Counted from the first letter of the stretch, positions 6,799-14,028 are shown. The stretch is 18,490 bases of DNA from Lachnospiraceae bacterium (GCA_028695945.1 JAQVIB010000009.1:1-18490), one strand, 5' to 3'. Numbers and translations are program-made. The notes: generated by a model not told the origin, from the sequence alone.

Positions 6799-8652
6799 TC
6801 ATTTGTTGTTCAAAATTTCCATAAATTCTTCCCCAGTTATGGTTTCTTTTTCTAAAAGGAATAAAGCTATGCGATGCAAAGCCTCTTCATTATCCTTAAG
6901 AAATTCAACTGCTCTTTTGTGTGCCGCATTTAGTATTTTAAAAACTTCTTCATCCACTACAGTAGATGTTGTCTCGGAACAGGTTGCAACACTTCGTCCA
7001 TCAAGATATTTATTCTGAATACTTTCAAGACCCATCATGCCGAACCTGTTGCTCATACCGTATTGGGTTACCATGCTTCTTGCCATTGCCGTTGCACGCT
7101 CAATGTCGTTGCTTGCACCAGTAGTAGCTGTGTTAAATATAACCTCTTCTGCGGCACGTCCAGCAACAAGTGTTGTAATCTGGTCAAGAAGTTCTTCTTT
7201 AGTCATAAGAAATCTTTCTTCTTCAGGCATTTGCATTGTGTACCCAAGGGAACCCATAGTTCGTGGTACAATAGTAATCTTTTGCACCGGCTGAGAATGC
7301 TTTTGCATGGCAGTTGCAAGGGCATGACCAACCTCGTGGTATGCAACTATTTTTCTTTCCTTTTCGTTCATAATACGGTCTTTTTTCTCTTTGCCTGCAA
7401 TAATAACTTCAACCGCTTCCATAAAATCACTTTGGTTAACGGTTGTACGACCTAATCGTACCGCACGTAACGCCGCTTCGTTTACAATATTTGCAAGGTC
7501 TGCACCTACACCACCACTAGTAGCAAGAGCAACATGGTGTAAGTCAACATCAGTATCCAATTTAACATCTTTTATGTGTACTGCCAAAATTTGTTCTCTT
7601 CCCTTTAGGTCTGGTTTGTCAACAATAACACGTCTGTCAAATCGACCAGGTCTTAAAAGTGCCTTGTCCAAAACCTCTGGTCTGTTGGTTGCACCTAAAA
7701 TAACAACACCTTTGCTGGCATCAAAGCCATCCATCTCACTTAAAAGCTGATTTAACGTCTGCTCACGTTCGTCATTAGAGCCCACCTGATTATCACGGCT
7801 TTTACCAATTGCATCAATTTCATCAATGAAAACAATGCATGGTGCATTTTCCACCGCCTGTTTAAATAAGTCCCTAACACGTGAAGCCCCAACACCTACA
7901 AACATTTCCACAAAGTCCGAACCTGAAAGGGAATAAAAAGGAACATTAGCCTCACCTGCAACAGCCTTTGCTAAAAGGGTTTTTCCTGTTCCAGGAGGTC
8001 CAACTAGTAATGCACCCTTTGGTAACTTTGCCCCAACCTTTATATACTTGTCAGAATTATGCAAAAAGTCTACAATTTCCGTAAGGCTTTCCTTCGCTTC
8101 TTCCTGCCCCGCAACATCCGCAAAGGTTACACCCGTTTCTTTTTGAGCAAATATTTTTGCATTGTTTTTGCCGAAAGCCATAGGTCCTCCACCCATTTTT
8201 TTGCTGTAAGAACGCATAAATAAACTAAACACACCATAAATAAGCAAAATAGGTAATATCCACGTTGTTATGAATTCAAGAATAGGTGAACTTGTATCCA
8301 CAGGTGTATCGTATTCCACACCCATTTTATCTAAATTTTCCTTTAAACTCGGGTCATCTATACGGCCTGTATAGTAGCGTTTTGCCCCTTTGTAAAGGTT
8401 AACTTCTGTACTATTGGAGTCATCCACTTCTGTAATTATAAGCCTGTCGTCATCAATTTCAACATAACCAACCTTGCCCTCTTCAAGCATGTTAGTAAAG
8501 TCGCTGTATTTAATCTGCGTTACAGTTCTGGTGCTAGCAGAGGCTAAGAATATATTAAGCACACTTGTTACTACAAGTGCAATAAGCATAAACCGTATAA
8601 GCGTTTTTGTATCATTTTGCTTGCCATTGTTTGGCATTTGTCCTGTCGGCAT
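6799..8652 (-). CDS. ftsH: ATP-dependent zinc metalloprotease FtsH
   Basis: This membrane-anchored AAA+ protease degrades unneeded or misfolded membrane and regulatory proteins. The 617-residue chain has the full family order. There is a membrane segment at about 17-39, an extracytoplasmic domain, and a second membrane segment at about 124-146. The AAA+ module carries Walker A GPPGTGKT (218-225), Walker B VFIDEID (274-280) and the second region of homology ATNRPEVLDKALLRPGRFDR (321-340). The M41 peptidase domain has HEVGH (439-443) and a third zinc ligand D516 in GASNDIERA. ATG 8650-8652 follows AAAGGGGG. It has its own promoter in the short gap after the CmpB-like gene, so it can be expressed apart from spoIIP. 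The common neighbours tilS and hpt are absent here. Confidence 0.98.
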   Translation of the reverse strand: MPTGQMPNNGKQNDTKTLIRFMLIALVVTSVLNIFLASASTRTVTQIKYSDFTNMLEEGKVGYVEIDDDRLIITEVDDSNSTEVNLYKGAKRYYTGRIDDPSLKENLDKMGVEYDTPVDTSSPILEFITTWILPILLIYGVFSLFMRSYSKKMGGGPMAFGKNNAKIFAQKETGVTFADVAGQEEAKESLTEIVDFLHNSDKYIKVGAKLPKGALLVGPPGTGKTLLAKAVAGEANVPFYSLSGSDFVEMFVGVGASRVRDLFKQAVENAPCIVFIDEIDAIGKSRDNQVGSNDEREQTLNQLLSEMDGFDASKGVVILGATNRPEVLDKALLRPGRFDRRVIVDKPDLKGREQILAVHIKDVKLDTDVDLHHVALATSGGVGADLANIVNEAALRAVRLGRTTVNQSDFMEAVEVIIAGKEKKDRIMNEKERKIVAYHEVGHALATAMQKHSQPVQKITIVPRTMGSLGYTMQMPEEERFLMTKEELLDQITTLVAGRAAEEVIFNTATTGASNDIERATAMARSMVTQYGMSNRFGMMGLESIQNKYLDGRSVATCSETTSTVVDEEVFKILNAAHKRAVEFLKDNEEALHRIALFLLEKETITGEEFMEILNNK

Positions 8653-8674
8653 AAAATTTCCCCCTTTAATTTTA

Positions 8675-8704
8675 ATTATACAAGAACATACGGTATATGT
8701 GCAA
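8675..8704 (-). promoter_or_regulatory. Vegetative-type promoter of ftsH
   Basis: On the minus strand, TTGCAC (8699-8704), an 18-base spacer and a perfect TATAAT (8675-8680) lie just upstream of the ftsH ribosome binding site. The start would be about 15-20 bases before the ATG, giving a very short leader. Confidence 0.65.
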
Positions 8705-8710
8705 CAAAGT

Positions 8711-9133
8711 TTAAACTATTAGAAAATATATATATTCATAAAATAATCCTACAGCAAACCAGATAGGCATATAATCTAACCGTATAAGCCCATACACGCT
8801 AAAACTTCCACTTCCGTAATTCCAAGGGCATTGCCCAATACTCCTTTCCAAAAAATACCCTGTTGTATACTCTGCACTGAAAATAAGTGCCATATAAATC
8901 ATTCCTCTTACTATTATTGGTACTCCAGCTAAAAGTATAAACAGCGGTTCAAGAAAAACAGCCAAACCATATATAAAAAACATCCATAGGGAGGTTGTGC
9001 TTTTCATAGTAAGGTCTCCGTTAATAAGTGAACAAAAACCCGTCCACAAAATTTCCATAATAAAACCAATAAGCCCAAAATAAATAAAATTTATCATGGG
9101 CTTATTATTTGAAGCATTTGTTTTTTTATTCAT
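8711..9133 (-). CDS. CmpB-like small membrane protein (putative ABC transporter permease family)
   Basis: This 140-residue protein has four predicted membrane segments. It matches the family annotated as putative ABC-transporter type IV / CmpB permeases of Firmicutes. The diagnostic stretch is FSAEYTTGYFLERSIGQCPW followed by NYG, SVYGLIRLDY and PIWFAVGLFYE in the C-terminal half. Despite the family name there is no ATPase, binding protein or second permease here, so a transport role is not supported by context and the function is open. The ATG at 9131-9133 overlaps the spoIIP stop as ATGA and has only a weak ribosome binding site of its own, so its translation is probably coupled to spoIIP. 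A role in sporulation or the cell envelope is an inference from that coupling. Confidence 0.75.
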   Translation of the reverse strand: MNKKTNASNNKPMINFIYFGLIGFIMEILWTGFCSLINGDLTMKSTTSLWMFFIYGLAVFLEPLFILLAGVPIIVRGMIYMALIFSAEYTTGYFLERSIGQCPWNYGSGSFSVYGLIRLDYMPIWFAVGLFYEYIYFLIV

Positions 9134-10224
9134 TTCAAAATAACTGATGCCAATACGTCAGCTAGTGGCTCCATTGCATTGAATGCCTCCTCTTTAGTGT
9201 TGGTCTGGGCACCAACCTCAATTTCTAAACTTTTAGGTAGCATATGAAGACTGTACCGATAGGCGTTAAGATAACCTCTTCTCGTAAAATTTGGATACAT
9301 TTCATTTGCCATTAACTGCATGTTAAAACTGAATGCAAGATTATCCTTAAGATATTTATTCTCAAGCCCAGGTGTTGGTACAAGTTTCCCGTTATCATAA
9401 ACCTTGCACAGTCCATTAAAAAACATAACCTGAGCACATTGTTTTCCACCTGCTTCAGCTACAAGATGTGTATTCTCATTTACACCGTCACGATGAATAT
9501 CAATGGCTACTTGAATAGACGGGTTATCTTTAATTATCTTGGTTATGTAAGGCTCCATACGCTCATAAGACCCAAGTACATGTCTTTTCCCATCCACAAC
9601 ATCATACTTACCGTCATCATGTATAACCTCTATTCCATATTTGTTTTCCAACGTTTCTTTTAACCTTTCACCTGCACCATATACCCCTTCGCTAATTCCC
9701 TTTGATTCATCACTATCGGCATACATTTCTTGTGAATGGGTATGAAAAATAAGTATTTTGGGACCATCTTTTTTATTATCTATAGACAAATCCATGTTTA
9801 TAAATTCTTCTGGTTTTATATCATTAGCTTCTAAGTTTGTTCGCTTGTCTATCGTATAAAAATTTCTTCTAAGATAATCTATGTCTGATAGTTTTTGTAA
9901 ATCTTCTTTTGTTATATTAATTTTTCCACTAGGAGTTTGAATGCTTTTGTCTGTTTCCGGTTGAAGATTAAGTTCGTCGTAATTTAAAGTTTGAAGAATG
10001 ACTGCTTCATCATTAGCCTCATTTTTGGTATTCTCGAAACCAAACACCGCCTTACCAGTATCCTGTGTATCCACACTTTGCTTCTTAATTTCTCCTAAAG
10101 CAACGGCAGTAATTTTATCCACACCAATAAAATTACATATCACAACTGCCATCAATGTCCATGCCCCAACTGAGGCTAAAAAGTTTTTTATAAACCGCTT
10201 GTACTGAAAGCCCTTTTTTCTCAT
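9130..10224 (-). CDS. spoIIP: Stage II sporulation protein P (SpoIIP), peptidoglycan hydrolase
   Basis: By family, SpoIIP works with SpoIID and SpoIIM to cut peptidoglycan (amidase and endopeptidase activity) as the mother-cell membrane engulfs the forespore. The 364-residue chain has one N-terminal membrane anchor (about residues 13-34), a variable linker, and the SpoIIP catalytic domain from about 150. Its metal/catalytic signatures are ILIFHTHSQE (157-166) and AIDIHRDG (240-247), with a conserved E in EIEVGAQTNT (334-343). The open frame extends to 10269, but ATG 10222-10224 is preferred because AAGGAGG lies 8 bases upstream. It overlaps the CmpB-like gene by 4 bp and is divergent from a lipoprotein gene. 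The usual partner gpr is not adjacent here. Its presence is good evidence that the host forms endospores. Confidence 0.95.
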   Translation of the reverse strand: MRKKGFQYKRFIKNFLASVGAWTLMAVVICNFIGVDKITAVALGEIKKQSVDTQDTGKAVFGFENTKNEANDEAVILQTLNYDELNLQPETDKSIQTPSGKINITKEDLQKLSDIDYLRRNFYTIDKRTNLEANDIKPEEFINMDLSIDNKKDGPKILIFHTHSQEMYADSDESKGISEGVYGAGERLKETLENKYGIEVIHDDGKYDVVDGKRHVLGSYERMEPYITKIIKDNPSIQVAIDIHRDGVNENTHLVAEAGGKQCAQVMFFNGLCKVYDNGKLVPTPGLENKYLKDNLAFSFNMQLMANEMYPNFTRRGYLNAYRYSLHMLPKSLEIEVGAQTNTKEEAFNAMEPLADVLASVILK

Positions 10225-10245
10225 GTTAACTTCCTCCTTAAACCT

Positions 10246-10264
10246 ATTATATGAGGTATATACC
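10246..10264. promoter_or_regulatory. Divergent spoIIP/lipoprotein control region with palindrome
   Basis: The 78-bp gap between the two divergent starts holds a perfect 10-base palindrome GGTATATACC (10255-10264). Next to it on the minus strand is TATAAT (10246-10251), about 22 bases before the spoIIP ATG. On the plus strand TATTAT (10245-10250) is also possible. I could not fit a clear sporulation sigma-E pair of boxes, and the -35 regions are weak. Confidence 0.35.
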
Positions 10265-10302
10265 ATCAAAAAGACGGCAAAAATATTTAAAGGAGGTGCA
10301 AC

Positions 10303-11478
10303 ATGAAAAAAATAATAACTATTCTACTTATCTTTAGCCTTTGCGGCTGTAATAATTCTTCTAAACTTATGGAACTGGCTGATAGTAACCATAATTCTCC
10401 GTCTTATACCACATGTAATATTTATATAGAAAATTCCATTACAACGCCGCCTCTTGCTGGTTTTTCTATTACTGATTCGTCTTTATATACAACAATAGAA
10501 ACTGTGGAAAATAATACATCTGCTAACACCATTTATGGATTTGAAATGACAACTGCAGATACTTTTCCAATTTCTGATGTTCTGCACTGCTTCATACTGG
10601 ATAAAACGCCATTAATTACGCTAACAGCAGATAACGGATTTTTTCCAACGGATAACAGATTAATTAGCCTTGCCCAAAGCTTTGGTACACTTAATATACC
10701 CATTTATCTAAATCTATTTCCCTTTGGTTCACGCTTATACGCAAACACAAATAACTATACACAACAGTGGAATAATGCCGCAAAAATATTTCGTAAAAAT
10801 GCACCCAATGTTACCCTTGTGTGGAGCATCCCTTCCGATGATGTTCGTTATAACATGAGCTTCTGCCCGGATACTGAGTGCTTTGATATTGTAGGTTTAA
10901 GCCATTATCAGAACCCTGATGATAGTGAAGACAGTTTGTTTTCTGCACTGGATTATTTGTGTTTTTATACAGATAAAGACATTTTCGTTACATCCTTAGG
11001 GGTAAGCCACTACTCCACTGCCAATCATTCCTACACCACAGAGCAAACAGCTGAAACACTTGTTAACATTTATACGGGACTTGTGCAAAGCTATCCACAA
11101 GTGAAAGCGGTTTTATACACTGATGTGGATTTTTCTGTAGGAAGTCCATCATCTGTTCAATGTAACGACTACCGAATCACAACAGAACCTACACTTATCA
11201 CAGCTTATAATAATGCTCTTAAAATATTTACAGCCCCACCCCAGCTATTTGTTAAATCTGAATTTAGTGGAATAATAGCAGACGGAAAAGCATATGCCCA
11301 TAGGTCTTTGTTTATAGAATTATTTGGCGATATTCCAGACATGGCGGAGGTTAATTTTTATGATGAAAACTATATCTCGCTAGATAACCTTATTACCCAC
11401 ACTGCAGAAATACACGATAACAATATTTATCTTAAAAAACTTCCAGAACCTACACAAAATAACCAAACTGTTAACTAA
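10303..11478 (+). CDS. Lipoprotein with GH26-like fold, apparently lacking catalytic glutamates
   Basis: The 391-residue protein begins with a lipoprotein signal: two lysines, a hydrophobic stretch and LCGC, with C16 as the lipidated residue. It would therefore be anchored to the outer face of the membrane. The middle resembles the TIM-barrel of GH26-like glycoside hydrolases. IPIYLNLFP (132-140) sits where a strand with the acid/base HE is expected; QQWNNAAKIFRKNAPNVTLV then WSIP (155-177) and CFDIVGLSHY (193-202) follow the family pattern; FVTSLGVSHYS (228-238) sits where the nucleophile E of an E-x-G motif is expected. Both glutamates appear to be replaced (FPFGS and SLG). The last ~80 residues look like a separate small beta domain. 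It could bind rather than cut a polysaccharide. A strong AGGAGGTG precedes ATG 10303. The fold call is by eye and moderate. Confidence 0.55.
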   Translation: MKKIITILLIFSLCGCNNSSKLMELADSNHNSPSYTTCNIYIENSITTPPLAGFSITDSSLYTTIETVENNTSANTIYGFEMTTADTFPISDVLHCFILDKTPLITLTADNGFFPTDNRLISLAQSFGTLNIPIYLNLFPFGSRLYANTNNYTQQWNNAAKIFRKNAPNVTLVWSIPSDDVRYNMSFCPDTECFDIVGLSHYQNPDDSEDSLFSALDYLCFYTDKDIFVTSLGVSHYSTANHSYTTEQTAETLVNIYTGLVQSYPQVKAVLYTDVDFSVGSPSSVQCNDYRITTEPTLITAYNNALKIFTAPPQLFVKSEFSGIIADGKAYAHRSLFIELFGDIPDMAEVNFYDENYISLDNLITHTAEIHDNNIYLKKLPEPTQNNQTVN

Positions 11479-11484
11479 GTCATT

Positions 11485-11527
11485 GTCCTTTCATAAAACC
11501 TGTACTATACTTGTTTTATGAAAGGAC
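11485..11527 (+). promoter_or_regulatory. Methyltransferase promoter enclosed by a perfect 15-bp inverted repeat
   Basis: The arms 11485-11499 and 11513-11527 are perfect reverse complements separated by 13 bases. TTGTCC (11483-11488), 17 bases and TATACT (11506-11511) form a promoter whose -10 lies in the centre of the dyad, so initiation would fall in the right arm. The right arm also contains the AAAGGA ribosome binding site. It could be an operator. In read-through RNA it could instead be a hairpin that ends the upstream transcript and masks the ribosome site. Confidence 0.5.
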
Positions 11528-11536
11528 GTGTTTATT

Positions 11537-11992
11537 ATGAAAAATGTACTTTTCTATAAATCTCCTGTAGGGATACTTAAAATTGAAGGCGAAGAAAATT
11601 CAATAACTGGATTGTTCTTTGTGAAAAATGAATTTGAAAACATAGGCACACCCTTGGATGAAATGGAAAAATGCAAAATACAGCTAGATGAGTACTTCAG
11701 TGGAAAAAGAAAAGAGTTCAACTTGAATCTTAATCCAAAGGGTACTGCTTTTCAGCTAAAAGTTTGGAGAGCTTTGCAAACAGTACCTTACGGCGAAACT
11801 AAAACCTATGGTTACATTGCAGCAGCTATAAATAATCCAAAAGCCGTGCGCGCAGTAGGCGGTGCAAATAATCGCAACCCAATTTCCATAATAATTCCTT
11901 GCCACCGCATAATAGGTGCAAATGGAAGCCTAACAGGCTACGGTGGTGGACTTGCAGTAAAAGAATATTTGCTAAACCTTGAAAAACAGTGA
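11537..11992 (+). CDS. ogt: Methylated-DNA--protein-cysteine methyltransferase
   Basis: This suicide repair enzyme transfers the alkyl group from O6-alkylguanine or O4-alkylthymine in DNA to its own cysteine. The 151-residue chain is the typical single-domain length. The active site IIPCHRIIGANGSLTGYGGG holds acceptor C122 in PCHR. Upstream are VPYGETKTYGYIA and the recognition-helix region KAVRAVGGANNRNP with the arginine finger R105. There is no AdaA-like regulatory domain, so it is of the Ogt type rather than Ada. The open frame reaches GTG 11528, but ATG 11537 is preferred because AAAGGA (11521-11526) is upstream and the family starts near this point. It is preceded by the 15-bp dyad described separately and followed by a strong hairpin. 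Confidence 0.95.
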   Translation: MKNVLFYKSPVGILKIEGEENSITGLFFVKNEFENIGTPLDEMEKCKIQLDEYFSGKRKEFNLNLNPKGTAFQLKVWRALQTVPYGETKTYGYIAAAINNPKAVRAVGGANNRNPISIIIPCHRIIGANGSLTGYGGGLAVKEYLLNLEKQ

Positions 11993-12055
11993 TTAATTAG
12001 AATTAATTTATTCCAATTTATAATTAGACTTCAAATTTAATAAACAACTGAGGGT

Positions 12056-12115
12056 TTGGGAACAAAGAGTTCCCAACTGGAATCGTGTAGGCGGAATTCA
12101 TTCCCGCTGGAACGC
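12056..12115. repeat. GC-richer hairpin island with degenerate TTCCC-CTGGAA repeats
   Basis: These 60 bases are about 52% G+C in a very AT-rich gap. They hold a perfect 8-bp hairpin TTGGGAAC/GTTCCCAA (12056-12063, 12069-12076), a second imperfect hairpin GCGGAA/TTCCCGC (12091-12107), and two related blocks TTCCC-AA-CTGGAA (12070-12082) and TTCCC-G-CTGGAA (12101-12112). This could be a short interspersed palindromic repeat or a small RNA element. No open frame is present. Confidence 0.4.
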
Positions 12116-12117
12116 AA

Positions 12118-12167
12118 AAAGTCAGTATTTTCAAAGCTTTTAAGCCTGATTTGAAAATACTGACTTT
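12118..12167. terminator. Perfect 18-bp hairpin, terminator of the methyltransferase gene
   Basis: Arms 12118-12135 and 12150-12167 are perfect complements with a 14-nt loop. The stem ends in TTT on the plus strand and is preceded by five A, so it can serve as an intrinsic terminator on either strand. It lies about 125 bases after the methyltransferase stop. Confidence 0.75.
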
Positions 12168-12183
12168 TATCTTGCCATAACCT

Positions 12184-12210
12184 AAATCAAGTCGACTTGC
12201 GACTTGATTT
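12184..12210. repeat. 11-bp inverted repeat with tandem CGACTTG heptamers
   Basis: Arms 12184-12194 and 12200-12210 are perfect complements with loop ACTTG. Within it CGACTTG occurs twice in tandem (12193-12199, 12200-12206), once inverted (CAAGTCG, 12188-12194). It directly abuts the purH terminator, and could be a second terminator or a protein site. Confidence 0.5.
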
Positions 12211-12242
12211 AAATGGTGTCGAAATCATTTTCGACACCATTT
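12211..12242 (-). terminator. purH terminator
   Basis: A perfect 14-bp stem (12211-12224 with 12229-12242, loop of four) begins immediately after the purH stop codon on the minus strand. It ends in TTT before the abutting 11-bp repeat. It would also act on the plus strand, where ATTTTTAG follows. Confidence 0.8.
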
Positions 12243-13799
12243 TTAGTGTCTAAAATGACGCATGCCAACAAACACCATTGCAATTCCGTACTTGTCACAA
12301 GCATCAATGGAAAGCTGGTCGTTTACAGAACCACCAGGTGTAACAATTGCTGTAATTCCAGCTTTTGCACATTCTTCTACACAGTCTGGGAATGGGAAAA
12401 ACGCATCACTTGCCAAAGCCGCACCTTTAACAAATTCTGCACCTAAATGGTTTGTTCCATGTTCAATAGCCTGTTGACAAGCCCAAATTCTATTCACCTG
12501 TCCTGGTCCAATTCCAATAGACCTCTTGTCTTTGGCAATAGCAATACCGTTAGATTTAACATATTTAACCATTTTAAATGCAAATTTAAGGTCTTCCAAT
12601 TCTTTTTCAGTAGGTGCTTTCTTTGTAACTACCTTTAATTCTTCTTCATTGTAAAGTGGTGTATCTACATCCTGTACCAAAATTCCGCCAGATACTTTCT
12701 TTATGTCAATAGAACCAACAGGCTGTTTTTCCATAATGTCTTTTAGTTCCATAATTCTGATGTTCTTTTTCTTAGATATAATTTCAAATGCTTCCTCTGT
12801 AAAAGATGGAGCAACAACTATCTCAACAAATATCTTTGCAATTTCCTCTGCAGTAGCTTTGTCAATCTCTCTATTGGCAACAATAATACCGCCGAAAATT
12901 GATACTGGGTCGCTTTCATAAGCCTTTACATATGCCTCATGAATAGTATCCGCACTGGCAACACCACATGGATTTGCGTGCTTGCAAGCAACTACAGTAG
13001 GCTCACTATATTCCTTCAAAAGCTCCAACGCACCATTCATGTCGTTAATATTGTTAAAGGATAATTCCTTGCCATGAAGCTGTTTTGCATTGGTAAGCAT
13101 ACCCTTTGTATTGCCAACCTCTTTGTAGAAAGCTGCTTTTTGGTGAGGATTTTCACCATAACGCATTTCCTGAACCTTTTCGTAGGTAAGGGAAATGGTG
13201 TCTGGAAAACCTGTAATTCCAGCTTCTTTCATCATATATCCTGCAATAAGGCTATCGTAATGTGCTGTGTGCATAAACACCTTTGTGCTAAGATAGAATT
13301 TTGTTTTTGCAGTTACTTCACCGTCTGCTTTAAGTTCTTCCAAAATTTTGCCATAGTCCGCAGGGTCAACAACTACTGCCACGTCTTGATAATTCTTTGC
13401 AGCCGCTCTAATCATTGTAGGACCGCCAATGTCAATGTTTTCAATAGCGTCCTCACGCTCAACATTTTCTTTCAGAATTGTCTGTTTAAAAGGGTAAAGG
13501 TTTACAACTACCATGTCTATGGTGTCAATTTTAAGCTCCTCCAGCTGTTTCATGTGTTCTGCATTTTCTCTTATTGCAAGCACACCTGCATGAATTGAAG
13601 GGTGTAAGGTTTTAACACGTCCGTCAAGGCATTCTGGAAAACCTGTTACATCTGATATACCTGTTACCTTCAAACCTGCATCTTCCAAAGCCTTGTGTGT
13701 ACCACCTGTAGAAATAATTTCCCAACCAAGGGCAACAAGCTCCTTGGAAAAATCAATAACACCTGTTTTGTCCGAAACGCTGATTAATGCTCTTTTCAT
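12243..13799 (-). CDS. purH: Bifunctional AICAR transformylase / IMP cyclohydrolase
   Basis: The enzyme carries out the last two steps of IMP synthesis: formylation of AICAR (ZMP) with 10-formyltetrahydrofolate, then ring closure. The 518-residue length is normal. Residues 1 to about 145 form the cyclohydrolase (MGS-like) domain, with RALISVSDKTG, STGGTHKAL and GRVKTLHPSIHAG. The transformylase domain follows, with RYGENPHQKAA and the catalytic KHANPCG (273-279), and ends in IAMVFVGMRHFRH. The open frame runs on to 13931, but that part is the riboswitch and its terminator. ATG 13797-13799 is the start, five bases after TTAGGAGGAG. It stands alone without other pur genes, is controlled by a ZTP riboswitch, and follows an NCS2 purine permease on the same strand. 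Confidence 0.98.
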   Translation of the reverse strand: MKRALISVSDKTGVIDFSKELVALGWEIISTGGTHKALEDAGLKVTGISDVTGFPECLDGRVKTLHPSIHAGVLAIRENAEHMKQLEELKIDTIDMVVVNLYPFKQTILKENVEREDAIENIDIGGPTMIRAAAKNYQDVAVVVDPADYGKILEELKADGEVTAKTKFYLSTKVFMHTAHYDSLIAGYMMKEAGITGFPDTISLTYEKVQEMRYGENPHQKAAFYKEVGNTKGMLTNAKQLHGKELSFNNINDMNGALELLKEYSEPTVVACKHANPCGVASADTIHEAYVKAYESDPVSIFGGIIVANREIDKATAEEIAKIFVEIVVAPSFTEEAFEIISKKKNIRIMELKDIMEKQPVGSIDIKKVSGGILVQDVDTPLYNEEELKVVTKKAPTEKELEDLKFAFKMVKYVKSNGIAIAKDKRSIGIGPGQVNRIWACQQAIEHGTNHLGAEFVKGAALASDAFFPFPDCVEECAKAGITAIVTPGGSVNDQLSIDACDKYGIAMVFVGMRHFRH

Positions 13800-13844
13800 T
13801 TTAACTCCTCCTAAGAAAATTAAATTTGGCACTGTTTTCCGCAT

Positions 13845-13899
13845 AAAAAAAGCCGAATACCTGTGCATGATTAATGTCAAATGCCCAGGCGGTCGGCTT
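13845..13899 (-). terminator. Riboswitch expression-platform terminator of purH
   Basis: On the minus strand AAGCCGA (13893-13899) pairs with TCGGCTT (13850-13856). Inside, CCTG/CAGG and GCAT/ATGC helices extend the stem (13881-13889 with 13860-13868), and seven T follow (13845-13851). The 5' arm includes the conserved 3' part of the aptamer (CCGCCTGGGC), so aptamer and terminator are mutually exclusive. Ligand binding should let transcription proceed into purH. Confidence 0.88.
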
Positions 13900-13945
13900 A
13901 GAAAATCCATACTCCCTGTGGTTAAATCCACTTCCGCCAGTTATA
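13881..13945 (-). promoter_or_regulatory. ZTP/ZMP riboswitch aptamer (pfl motif) upstream of purH
   Basis: On the minus strand the leader shows the two conserved halves of the pfl motif. The 5' half is AACTGGCGGAAGTGG (about 13943-13929) followed by a hairpin arm and CCACAGGGAG. The 3' half is CCGACCGCCTGGGCAT (13896-13881), with CCGCC able to pair with GGCGG as in the known pseudoknot. The class senses ZTP and ZMP, which accumulate when 10-formyl-THF is short, and purH is a classical target because ZMP is its substrate. It sits between the purH promoter and the terminator described separately. Confidence 0.93.
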
Positions 13946-13975
13946 TGGAAAAATATTTTGTATATTTACACCATA

Positions 13976-14004
13976 ATTCTACAAGCTGTTTAGAAAAAAG
14001 TCAA
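13976..14004 (-). promoter_or_regulatory. purH promoter
   Basis: On the minus strand, TTGACT (13999-14004), a 17-base spacer and TAGAAT (13976-13981) give a strong vegetative promoter. It places the start about 25 bases before the ZTP aptamer and some 170 bases before the purH ATG. It lies 25-50 bases beyond the permease stop. Confidence 0.75.
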
Positions 14005-14028
14005 GCATATATATACAAATAGTATACC

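Noticed and set aside
7063..7455. Plus-strand open frames over ftsH, including 7063-7455 and 7391-7750
   Set aside because: All are antisense to a well-supported FtsH coding region and have low-complexity composition. They are not credible genes.
10225..10269. Longer N terminus of SpoIIP starting at 10269
   Set aside because: The extra 15 codons run through the promoter-like TATAAT, the palindrome and the AAGGAGG site that precedes ATG 10222-10224.
12056..12242. CRISPR array
   Set aside because: The repeats are inverted and unequal, with no regular repeat-spacer periodicity and no cas genes.
13074..13598. 174-codon plus-strand open frame
   Set aside because: It lies entirely antisense inside purH, is rich in Cys and Phe, has no ribosome binding site or family resemblance, and is a shadow of the real gene.
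13800..13931. Extension of the purH reading frame upstream of 13799
   Set aside because: These 44 codons lie in the ZTP aptamer and terminator, and the family start with an ideal ribosome binding site is at 13799.
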